Shown piece after piece: positions 8,291-14,768 of a stretch of 24,447 nucleotides of DNA. Source of the stretch: Chitinophagaceae bacterium (GTDB lineage: Bacteria; Bacteroidota; Bacteroidia; Chitinophagales; Chitinophagaceae); assembly GCA_021151685.1 (NCBI GenBank), contig JAGKWS010000059.1:1-24447 (forward strand), written 5' to 3'. A model generated the notes under the pieces. It worked only from the letters and a program-made list of their open reading frames with translations. It ran no database searches and was not told the DNA's origin. Position 1 is the stretch's first letter, and every line of letters starts with the position of its first letter. A program made the position numbers and the translations under genes.

Positions 8291-9406
8291 ATGTCTATCA
8301 ACAAAATAAACATATGGGAGCTGGCCGAAAAATGGCTGGACGGCTCTCTGCCAACCCTTGAAAAAGAGCAAATAAGCACCCGCCTTAATAGCGATGCGGC
8401 ATTTGCTGCTGAGTTTAACGAAGCCATTAACCTGATACAATCTGCTACCGAAAGCGGCAAGCAAAAGCGTTTCCGCGCTATGCTGAAAGATATTCACCAG
8501 CAAGAAACTGTCGCAAAGCCTGAGAAGAAAGCAAAAATCTATCTATTCTCGCCGCAAATGTGGCGCACTGCGGGCGTAGCGGCTACGGTAGCCATCATGA
8601 CCTCTACCATTACCTTCTGGAGCCTGAAGCCTACCATCAACAAAACAGAATCGAAGTACAATACCATAAGCCGCGAGGTAACAGGCCTGAAAATAGAACA
8701 GGCCAAACAACTGCAAAAGCAACTGAAGCTGGAGCAAGACCTTGTAGACAAAACGAAAAAAACCAACAAACCATCGTCGGACGTTAAGAAGACCGGTACC
8801 GGTTTTGCCCTTACCAACAATGGCTACTTTGTAACAGCCTACCACGTAATACACGACGAAAATGGCTATGGCGACTCGGTATATATACAAAACAGCGAGG
8901 GCCAGTATTACAAAGCGTCTTTGGTAACGTTTGATGCGGCTGCGGATGTGGCTATTATGAAGGTAGATAAGCCGGGTTTCCGTTTTGGCAAGGGCGATCT
9001 TCCGTATACCTTCCCTAAAACAAAGGCAGGTTTGGGCACGCACATCTATACCATGGGCTACCCTACCGACGAGATTATGTATAGCGAAGGCTATATAGCC
9101 AGCCGCAATGGTTTTGAGGGCGACAAGCTGCAATATACACTGGAGCTACCCGCAGGCCACGGCCAGAGCGGCTCTCCGCTTATGGATAGCAAGGGTAATG
9201 TACTGGGCCTGCTGACGGCTATAGGTGCTGCCAGCGAAGAAAAAACCTATGCCGTAAGCACCAATGCCATAGTGGCCCTGCTGCACAAACTGCCCGAGCG
9301 CAACCTGAAGCTGCCCAAGTATGCCAAAATAGCCTACATGAGCCGCGAGCAGCAAATAGAAAAAATGGAAGACTATACCATAGCGGTGAAGGTGTATAAG
9401 AAGTAA
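8291..9406 (+). CDS. Membrane anti-sigma-like protein fused to an HtrA-like trypsin-fold protease
   Basis: A 371-residue protein of unusual build. Residues 1-75 resemble the short N-terminal sigma-binding part of Bacteroidota anti-sigma proteins (INIWELAEKWLDGSL, then a length-varied helical part). One membrane span lies at about 93-112 and a charged coiled-coil-like stretch at about 118-160. From about 167 a trypsin-like peptidase domain follows, with the full triad: His185 in VTAYHVI, Asp219 in AADVAIM and Ser293 in GHGQSGSPL. There is no PDZ domain. With this topology the protease would be periplasmic. The adjacent upstream ECF gene suggests that this protein holds the sigma factor and that proteolysis, by itself or of a partner, takes part in signalling; that role is inference. 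Confidence 0.88.
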   Translation: MSINKINIWELAEKWLDGSLPTLEKEQISTRLNSDAAFAAEFNEAINLIQSATESGKQKRFRAMLKDIHQQETVAKPEKKAKIYLFSPQMWRTAGVAATVAIMTSTITFWSLKPTINKTESKYNTISREVTGLKIEQAKQLQKQLKLEQDLVDKTKKTNKPSSDVKKTGTGFALTNNGYFVTAYHVIHDENGYGDSVYIQNSEGQYYKASLVTFDAAADVAIMKVDKPGFRFGKGDLPYTFPKTKAGLGTHIYTMGYPTDEIMYSEGYIASRNGFEGDKLQYTLELPAGHGQSGSPLMDSKGNVLGLLTAIGAASEEKTYAVSTNAIVALLHKLPERNLKLPKYAKIAYMSREQQIEKMEDYTIAVKVYKK

Positions 9407-9433
9407 TATAGCCCCTTACAAGCACAAACTTTT

Positions 9434-9465
9434 TTTGTTGGTGAATGCCAACATCCCTAATTTAG
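9434..9465 (+). promoter_or_regulatory. Promoter-like site before the Cys-rich leader ORFs
   Basis: TTTG at 9434-9437 and TAATTTAG at 9458-9465, 20 bases apart, fit the Bacteroidota -33/-7 consensus (TTTG and TAnnTTTG) with one mismatch in the -7 box. Transcription would start near 9472, just before the first Cys-rich ORF. Confidence 0.5.
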
Positions 9466-9482
9466 CAATAGTAAAGTAAACA

Positions 9483-9572
9483 ATGACCAATATTGTACAT
9501 ACAATGAACCTAACAAGCATGCAGCACAACGTGTGTTGTTGTAGTGCTGTGGAGGATTGTTGTATTGGATAG
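9483..9572 (+). CDS. Cys-rich leader peptide 1 of a putative attenuator
   Basis: A 29-codon ORF (in-frame ATGs at 9483, 9504 and 9519) that ends with the stretch VCCCSAVEDCC. Five of the 29 residues are Cys, all coded by TGT, in a run of three (9534-9542) and a pair (9558-9563). The stop TAG is at 9570-9572. A terminator hairpin begins 30 bases later. The segment GGAGGAT at 9551-9557, inside the ORF, can pair with the 5' arm of that hairpin. The layout is that of an amino-acid-sensing leader peptide: stalling at the Cys codons would leave GGAGGAT free, finishing translation would cover it. It is unlikely to be made for the peptide's own sake. Confidence 0.6.
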   Translation: MTNIVHTMNLTSMQHNVCCCSAVEDCCIG

Positions 9573-9602
9573 ATATTCATAATATTCTTTTCATATACTT
9601 TC

Positions 9603-9636
9603 ATCCTCCGGTACGCACTACCGGAGGATTTTTTTT
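9603..9636 (+). terminator. Terminator 1 of the putative cysteine attenuator
   Basis: An 11-bp perfect stem, ATCCTCCGGTA (9603-9613) with TACCGGAGGAT (9619-9629), closes a 5-nt loop and runs into eight T (9629-9636). It is a strong intrinsic terminator for rightward transcripts. Its 5' arm (9603-9609) is also complementary over 7 bp to 9551-9557 within leader ORF 1. Confidence 0.88.
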
Positions 9637-9648
9637 ATCATTCAAACT

Positions 9649-9729
9649 ATGCAACCAGTAAAAATCATGACGTACTCTACTACCTGCCACACTGCCTGTA
9701 TGCTGTGTTGTACTTGTATGGCTACCTGA
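9649..9729 (+). CDS. Cys-rich leader peptide 2 of a putative attenuator
   Basis: A 26-codon ORF that begins 12 bases after the T-tract of terminator 1. Five residues are Cys (13, 17, 20, 21, 23), within CHTACMLCCTC; the closest codons lie at 9706-9717. The stop TGA is at 9727-9729. Four bases later, GCTATGTGG (9734-9742) can pair over nine bases with the loop of the next hairpin. A ribosome that reaches the stop would cover this segment; one that stalls at the Cys codons would not. It differs in sequence from leader 1, so it does not look like a recent tandem copy. No promoter of its own is evident. Confidence 0.55.
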   Translation: MQPVKIMTYSTTCHTACMLCCTCMAT

Positions 9730-9751
9730 CGGGGCTATGTGGAATGTATAT

Positions 9752-9794
9752 GCCGGAGGGCTTTACCACATAGCGTAAAGCCCTCCGGCGTTTT
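9752..9794 (+). terminator. Terminator 2 of the putative cysteine attenuator
   Basis: A 14-bp perfect stem, GCCGGAGGGCTTTA (9752-9765) with TAAAGCCCTCCGGC (9776-9789), a 10-nt loop and then GTTTT. The loop CCACATAGC (9766-9774) is exactly complementary to 9734-9742. The full 9-bp pairing would not fit inside the 10-nt loop, so the two helices should exclude each other. The T-tract is short; the hairpin lies 20 bases before the tRNA-Cys gene. Confidence 0.7.
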
Positions 9795-9814
9795 AGGGCC
9801 ATACCCCTCAAAAC

Positions 9815-9885
9815 GATGCTGTGGCCGAGAGGCAAGGCACGGCTCTGCAAAAGCCGGGACATCGGTTCGAATCCGATCAGCATCT
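9815..9885 (+). tRNA. tRNA-Cys (anticodon GCA)
   Basis: A complete cloverleaf of 71 nt. The acceptor stem is GATGCTG (9815-9821) with CAGCATC (9878-9884), followed by discriminator T. The D stem is GCC/GGC, the anticodon stem CGGCT (9840-9844) with AGCCG (9852-9856), and the loop CTGCAAA gives anticodon GCA at 9847-9849. The T stem-loop is ATCGG-TTCGAAT-CCGAT. The CCA end is not encoded. It lies downstream of two Cys-codon-rich leaders and 33 bases before the peroxiredoxin gene, with no terminator between, so all may be on one transcript. Confidence 0.96.
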
Positions 9886-9918
9886 CAGAAAATTGTTTCA
9901 CTAAAAAAACAACGCTAT

Positions 9919-10557
9919 ATGGCAACATTGAGACTGGGCGACATTGCCCCCAACTTTACCGCCGAGACATCGGAAGGAAGAATTGACTTTTATGAATACC
10001 TGGGCAACGCCTGGGGTATCTTCTTCTCGCACCCTGCCGACTTTACCCCCGTATGCACTACCGAGCTGGGTGCTACCGCCAAACTGGCGGCAGAATTTGC
10101 CGCACGCAATGTAAAGGTAATAGCACTGAGTGTAGACCCTGTGGGCCGCCACCACCTGTGGATAGATGATATAAACGAAACACAACAAACGGTGGTGAAC
10201 TTTCCCATCATTGCCGATGCCGATAGGAAGGTATCGGAACTATACGACCTGATACACCCCAACGCCAGCGAAACGGCTACTGTACGGTCGGTATTTGTAA
10301 TAGGGCCCGACAAAAAGATAAAACTCACACTCACCTATCCGGCCTCTACCGGGCGCAACTTTTACGAGTTGTTGCGTGTTATAGACAGTCTGCAACTTAC
10401 CGCACACTATCAGGTAGCCACCCCTGCCAACTGGCAGCAGGGCGACGATGTAGTGATACTACCTGCCGTAAAAGATGTAGACATTCCGGCAAAGTTCCCC
10501 AAAGGGTTTCGTGTCATAAAGCCCTATCTGCGTATTACGCCCCAGCCCAACCTGTAG
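9919..10557 (+). CDS. 1-Cys peroxiredoxin (Prx6 type)
   Basis: A 212-residue thiol peroxidase that would reduce hydrogen peroxide and organic peroxides in the cytoplasm. The peroxidatic Cys46 is in HPADFTPVCTTELG, the Prx6-subfamily signature, and it is the only Cys, which fits the 1-Cys mechanism. SVDPVGRHHLWIDDI and FPIIADADRKVSELYD are also typical. The C-terminal Prx domain (from about 160, with YQVATPANWQQGDDVVILPAV) is complete. The frame is open far upstream, through the tRNA, so the start MATLRLGDIAPNF at 9919 is chosen from the family. The gene follows tRNA-Cys and may share its control by the cysteine leaders. Confidence 0.95.
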   Translation: MATLRLGDIAPNFTAETSEGRIDFYEYLGNAWGIFFSHPADFTPVCTTELGATAKLAAEFAARNVKVIALSVDPVGRHHLWIDDINETQQTVVNFPIIADADRKVSELYDLIHPNASETATVRSVFVIGPDKKIKLTLTYPASTGRNFYELLRVIDSLQLTAHYQVATPANWQQGDDVVILPAVKDVDIPAKFPKGFRVIKPYLRITPQPNL

Positions 10558-10564
10558 GTGCTAC

Positions 10565-10608
10565 TACTTGTATGCAGCCAATAAAGGCGGGTTGGCTGCA
10601 TACAAGTA
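10565..10608. terminator. Strong hairpin after the peroxiredoxin gene
   Basis: A 17-bp perfect stem, TACTTGTATGCAGCCAA (10565-10581) with TTGGCTGCATACAAGTA (10592-10608), with a 10-nt loop, starts eight bases after the peroxiredoxin stop. No run of T follows, so it may be a weak or factor-aided terminator, or a 3' end stabiliser. Confidence 0.55.
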
Positions 10609-10652
10609 TATATTGTTGCTATTATCTTCGTCCTTGTAACATAGCCTACATC

Positions 10653-11042
10653 ATGAAACAGGAAATACAAGACTATCACCAGCAACTTACCGATGCCGAA
10701 AGGGCCATTGCCGAAAAACTGTACGAAGCCATTTGCCGGCACCTACCCCAAGCCGAACATAAAATTTGGCACCGCCACCCGGTATGGTTTCTGGATGGCA
10801 ACCCCGTAGTGGGTTACTGCAAACTGAAAAACTGGATGCGGCTATTGTTTTGGAGCGGTCAGTCTTTCGACGAACCCGAATTGGTGGCAGAAGGTTCCTT
10901 CAAGGCTTCTGAAGCACGCATTACCGATGTTAGCCAGATAAACGAAGATGATATGGCCCGCTGGCTGGGCAAATGCGAAAGCATACAATGGGACTATAAA
11001 AACCTTGTGAAGCGAAAGGGTGTATTGGAACGGTTGAAGTAG
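10653..11042 (+). CDS. DUF1801-domain protein
   Basis: A 129-residue soluble protein with the look of DUF1801 (YdhG-like fold): EKLYEAICRHLPQAEHKIWH near the start, then HPVWFLDGNPVVGYCKLKNW and LLFWSGQSF. These small proteins have no firm biochemical role; some relatives were proposed to handle iron, but nothing here shows metal binding. The start MKQEIQDYHQQL at 10653 is preferred over the TTG-type extension, which would run into the hairpin after the peroxiredoxin gene. It is separated from that gene by the hairpin and likely has its own promoter; a TATCTTCG at 10623-10630 is close to the -7 consensus. Confidence 0.82.
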   Translation: MKQEIQDYHQQLTDAERAIAEKLYEAICRHLPQAEHKIWHRHPVWFLDGNPVVGYCKLKNWMRLLFWSGQSFDEPELVAEGSFKASEARITDVSQINEDDMARWLGKCESIQWDYKNLVKRKGVLERLK

Positions 11043-11108
11043 TGCCGTTTTTATATCCTTCCTTACATCTCCTGCAAACAAAACTTGTACACTTATACCT
11101 ACGCCACA

Positions 11109-11750
11109 CTACAGGGTAGTTTCTTCTGCGGTGTCGGCATGCTGTGTACTGGCAAGGGCTCTGTAAGGGCTATCTCCATCGCTGTTATCGTCCGTTACAT
11201 CTATCCCGGTTGTGGCAAGCACATCGGGCTCCGCACTGTTTGCTTCACTGGGTGGTGGGGCTGTTGCTGGTAGTGCTATTGTTTCGGGTTGTTTCTCTTG
11301 TTTGCCGGCATAGGCTATACCTGCTTCGTAGTAGTCTTTCCTGAAACGAATAATGTATAACACATTGATAGGTAATGACGCAATGATAAACCACTGTGCT
11401 ACAGAACTGAAGTTGGCACTCAGAAAAAACTTGCCCAACACCTGCATAGGCACTAATGTTTCATAGCCCTCATAGTAGGCTTTGTTGGCAATAAGAAAGG
11501 GTAGCCCAAGGCCATAAAACAGCGTTACAAAGACGATATTGAATACCTGAAAAGGTAGTGTATTGTTGTTGCCGGGAAAGAAAAACTGCTTGTACGAGAT
11601 AAGTGCGGTGATGAACACACTCACATTCAAAAAAGATAGCACCTCGGCCCTGAAGTGTATCATAGACTGAAACAATTGCATATTATGGCCATAGGCCGGC
11701 ACCGAAAACAGCAAGGCTATTATGAACGAGAATTGTAGTGGCGTTTTCAT
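11109..11750 (-). CDS. Membrane protein with acidic C-terminal tail, unknown function
   Basis: A 213-residue protein. A signal peptide seems present (MKTPLQFSFIIALLFSVPAYG). Three or four hydrophobic segments follow (about 40-55, 68-90, 105-135), and the last 60 residues are a low-complexity Pro/Ala/Glu/Asp-rich tail with no fold signals. I do not recognise the family. It is transcribed leftward from the gap before the symporter gene's 3' end, apparently on its own. Confidence 0.7.
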   Translation of the reverse strand: MKTPLQFSFIIALLFSVPAYGHNMQLFQSMIHFRAEVLSFLNVSVFITALISYKQFFFPGNNNTLPFQVFNIVFVTLFYGLGLPFLIANKAYYEGYETLVPMQVLGKFFLSANFSSVAQWFIIASLPINVLYIIRFRKDYYEAGIAYAGKQEKQPETIALPATAPPPSEANSAEPDVLATTGIDVTDDNSDGDSPYRALASTQHADTAEETTL

Positions 11751-11860
11751 AAAAGAAACTGCAACACAATATTACCAATTACCACCGGACAAATCTATTG
11801 CGAATAGCTGCGTTAATAATTCATTCACAATTAACTGTCAAATGTCTGTGGCAATAACAA

Positions 11861-13117
11861 CTAATCATCCAAAGCCCCTTCCCATTTGCACATTGCCACA
11901 GTGGCCACACTGTTGCCCACAACGTTGGTGGCAGAGCGGCCCATATCCAGCAAGGGGTCTATGCCCAGCAGTAGTGCCAGCCCTGCCTCAGGTATATTGA
12001 AGGTGGCCAGCGTACCTGCTATCACCACCAGCGATGCACGTGGCACGCCGGCTATACCCTTACTGGTTATCATCAATACCAGTAGCATACTGATTTGGGT
12101 GCCCACATCCAGATGAATACCGTAGCACTGAGCAATAAATATGGAGGCAAATGACATATACATCATAGACCCATCCAGATTGAAGGAATAACCCAATGGC
12201 AAAACAAAGCTTACTATCTTATTATCGCACCCAAACCGCTCCAATTCCAGCATCAGCCGGGGGAAGGCAGCCTCGCTGCTACTGGTAGAGAAGGCTACCA
12301 GTATGGGGTCTTTGATGTGGGTAAGCAGCTTGCCGGTGCGCTGGCCTACTACCAGCCACAACGCCCCTACCAGTATACACAACAGCAGCAAAAGCCCCAG
12401 ATAGAACTCGCCAATAAACAGAGAATAGGTACCAAGTATCCCCAGCCCCTGCCGGCCTATAACGGCCGCCATAGCCCCCAGTACCGCCAGTGGTGCAAAG
12501 TTCATGATGTAAGAAGTCATCTTGAGCACTATATGTGCCAGCGAATCGAGCAGGGTAACAATAATGGCTCCTTTCTCGCCCACGGCTGCTGTAGCCACCC
12601 CAAAGAACAGAGAAAACACTACCACCTGTAGTATCTCGTTTTTGGCCATAGCATCTATAACACTTACCGGAAAAATGTGGCTGACAAAATCCTTCAGCGT
12701 CAGGGCGGCATGGGCTATACTCCCTTCCTTGCCATCGGGCAAGGGCAGGTGCATAGCAGTACCCGGTGCAAAAAAGTTTACCAGCAGCATACCCAGCATC
12801 AGGCTCACAAAGGCAAAGAAGATGAACCACAGCAGCGTTTTGCCCCCCACACGCCCCACCGTTTGCACGCTGCCCTGCCGGGCCACCCCTACTACCAGTG
12901 TACTAAAGACCAAAGGGGCAATAATCATCTTCACCATGCGCAGAAACACATCGGCCAGCAGCGAGAATGGTTGCAGATACTGGTCTTTCAGTGTATCGGG
13001 CTTGCCGGCAAGCCACTCGTTCATTACAAAACCGATACCTATGCCCAAAACCATGGCCATGAGTATGTACATGGTAATACGGTTCTTTCCTGTTTCAGGT
13101 GGTGTTATTGCTGCCAT
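11861..13117 (-). CDS. Dicarboxylate/amino acid:cation symporter (DAACS family)
   Basis: About 418 residues with many membrane spans, the fold of GltP/DctA carriers, which bring in glutamate, aspartate or C4-dicarboxylates with H+ or Na+. Family marks are the serine-rich hairpin AFSTSSSEAAFPR, the NLDGSMMYM segment, the second hairpin TSKGIAGVPRAS and the C-terminal SATNVVGNSVATVAMCKW. Asn rather than Asp in VVGNS is more like the DctA branch, so dicarboxylates are possible, but the substrate cannot be fixed. The ATG at 13117 (MAAITPPETGKNRITMYIL) is chosen over an upstream in-frame ATG at 13162 because it gives the family's usual N-terminus. Confidence 0.93.
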   Translation of the reverse strand: MAAITPPETGKNRITMYILMAMVLGIGIGFVMNEWLAGKPDTLKDQYLQPFSLLADVFLRMVKMIIAPLVFSTLVVGVARQGSVQTVGRVGGKTLLWFIFFAFVSLMLGMLLVNFFAPGTAMHLPLPDGKEGSIAHAALTLKDFVSHIFPVSVIDAMAKNEILQVVVFSLFFGVATAAVGEKGAIIVTLLDSLAHIVLKMTSYIMNFAPLAVLGAMAAVIGRQGLGILGTYSLFIGEFYLGLLLLLCILVGALWLVVGQRTGKLLTHIKDPILVAFSTSSSEAAFPRLMLELERFGCDNKIVSFVLPLGYSFNLDGSMMYMSFASIFIAQCYGIHLDVGTQISMLLVLMITSKGIAGVPRASLVVIAGTLATFNIPEAGLALLLGIDPLLDMGRSATNVVGNSVATVAMCKWEGALDD

Positions 13118-13240
13118 GGCCCTGTTGTTTATACGGTCACAAAGTAAACCATTAGCGTGCAATTAACGATATACCTGCCGTAACATACTATAATATCGAT
13201 ACAGATTTGTAATTTTACATATCCTTCTGAATTATACCTC

Positions 13241-13801
13241 ATGAAAAAGTACACTATACTGGCTATGTGCCTTGTGTTTGCATCCTGTACGCAGACAGAC
13301 CGCTTTACCGGTGTCTGGAACAAAGAGTGCGATACCATTTGCGATGGCACGGCCTTTCCGCTATGGGCAAGCAAGGGCAAAACCACTGCCGACACAACAG
13401 TAATGTCATCACCCATGCTGTTGCGCATCAACAAAGAAAAGGGCTACTATGTATTGCGATGCTACCAGTATGATGGCGCACAGGCACGGGTGGTAGAAGA
13501 GCATTCTATATTCGACTATATTATGTTTACAAAGGCCGATGAGAATACCCTACTGTCGGACAATAAAGCATCCAACATACCATCGGAAAGGCAGATAATA
13601 CTGCGTGTGGCTGCCGATGGCGCACTAACCATGCAATACCCTACAGATGCAGCACAGATACCTACCGAAAAACGTTCTAAAGCCTTATACCAAACCTTAT
13701 TCAGTTCTGGCTTTCATAAGCTGATGGACATCAGGCGCAGAAACAAAGACGCATCGCTGATAGATGCCAAACTGAGAGAAGCACATATTCTTCGTAACTA
13801 A
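13241..13801 (+). CDS. Small lipoprotein of unknown function
   Basis: A 186-residue protein that begins with a lipoprotein signal (MKKYTILAMCLVFASC), with the lipid-attached Cys16 followed by TQTD. It has Asp/Glu-rich, strand-forming sequence and no motif I recognise; GVWNKECDTICDGTAFPLW just after the signal might hold a disulfide. It is likely anchored in the outer membrane. It converges with aroE, the two stops lying three bases apart. Confidence 0.75.
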   Translation: MKKYTILAMCLVFASCTQTDRFTGVWNKECDTICDGTAFPLWASKGKTTADTTVMSSPMLLRINKEKGYYVLRCYQYDGAQARVVEEHSIFDYIMFTKADENTLLSDNKASNIPSERQIILRVAADGALTMQYPTDAAQIPTEKRSKALYQTLFSSGFHKLMDIRRRNKDASLIDAKLREAHILRN

Positions 13802-13804
13802 CAA

Positions 13805-14548
13805 TTAACGCTCCGGCACTTCGGGGCGGGTCCATATCTCCCAATTGGCTTCGGCCTGTAGTACCAGCATCTCGAAGCCGTTTTTGGTGGTAGCACCACG
13901 CATGCGACCATTGCGCAGAAAAACTGTCTCTTCGGGGTTATAAATAAGGTCGTACAGCAGGTGCTGTGTGCCTACTCCTTCCCATGATATGGACGGGGCT
14001 TCGTCTATGTGCGGGTACATACCCAGTGGCGTGGTATTGATGATGAGGGGATGTGCCTCGATAATGGCGGGGGTAAGGCTGGCATAAGACAACACATGGC
14101 GTGCCGGCCTGCGCGATACTATAGTCCACGGTATGCCCAACTGCGTTAGTACGTACCGCACAGCACGGGCACCACCTCCGCTACCCAGCACCAGAGCCAT
14201 GGTGTGGTGTGGTTTCAGCAATGGTATCAGGCTTTGGGCAAAACCTACTACATCGGTATTATACCCCTTGCGGTAGCCATCGCGTATGGTTATGCAGTTG
14301 GCTGCACCGGTTACTACTACGGTTTCATCTATTTCGTGCAGCATGGGCAGTATAGCCTCTTTGTGGGGAATGGTAACATTCAGCCCCCGCAACTGGGGGT
14401 GGGCGGCCATAAAGGCATCAAAGGTATGTATGTCTTGCAGCGGGTAGGCATCATAAAACGCCTGTATCTGCAATTCAGAAAACTTCTTTCTGAAATATGC
14501 AGGTGAAAACGAATGCGCAAGCGGGTATCCTATGATTCCGTAGTGCAA
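13805..14548 (-). CDS. aroE: Shikimate dehydrogenase AroE
   Basis: About 247 residues; reduces 3-dehydroshikimate to shikimate with NADPH in aromatic amino acid synthesis. Shikimate site: HSFS at 12-15, the catalytic Lys63 in NVTIPHKEAI, Asn84 in GAANC and Asp99 in NTDVVGF. The dinucleotide loop is LGSGGGARAV at about 121-130 with SRRP after it, and the C-terminal NGFEMLVLQAEANWEIW closes the fold. The start is taken as TTG at 14548 (MHYGIIGYPL), which matches the family's N-terminus; an ATG at 14647 would add 33 unusual, hydrophobic residues. No other aro gene is nearby. Confidence 0.92.
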   Translation of the reverse strand: MHYGIIGYPLAHSFSPAYFRKKFSELQIQAFYDAYPLQDIHTFDAFMAAHPQLRGLNVTIPHKEAILPMLHEIDETVVVTGAANCITIRDGYRKGYNTDVVGFAQSLIPLLKPHHTMALVLGSGGGARAVRYVLTQLGIPWTIVSRRPARHVLSYASLTPAIIEAHPLIINTTPLGMYPHIDEAPSISWEGVGTQHLLYDLIYNPEETVFLRNGRMRGATTKNGFEMLVLQAEANWEIWTRPEVPER

Positions 14549-14768
14549 GGCTATTGCTGTTTTTTGCACCCGCTGCTGCACCCCAAAACAAGCTACAGAG
14601 GGCGGGCATGTAAAAATGAGAAATACTCGCCACATTAAAATCATCAATTGTAGGCAAAAGGGTCATGGGTGGCAATTTATTCCACATGTATTTAACATAG
14701 TGAATGCTGTACCCATGTTGTGCGGTTGTTATTTCGCTGCATTGCAACCGTTACATTGCCCTGCATTA

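Noticed and set aside
9416..9604. A 62-codon minus-strand frame across the first Cys leader
   Set aside because: It has no recognised feature, begins at the terminator hairpin, and the plus-strand signals (promoter, Cys codons, terminator) explain the stretch better.
9739..9918. N-terminal extension of the peroxiredoxin
   Set aside because: The frame is open but reads through terminator 2 and the tRNA-Cys gene; the family's N-terminus begins at 9919.
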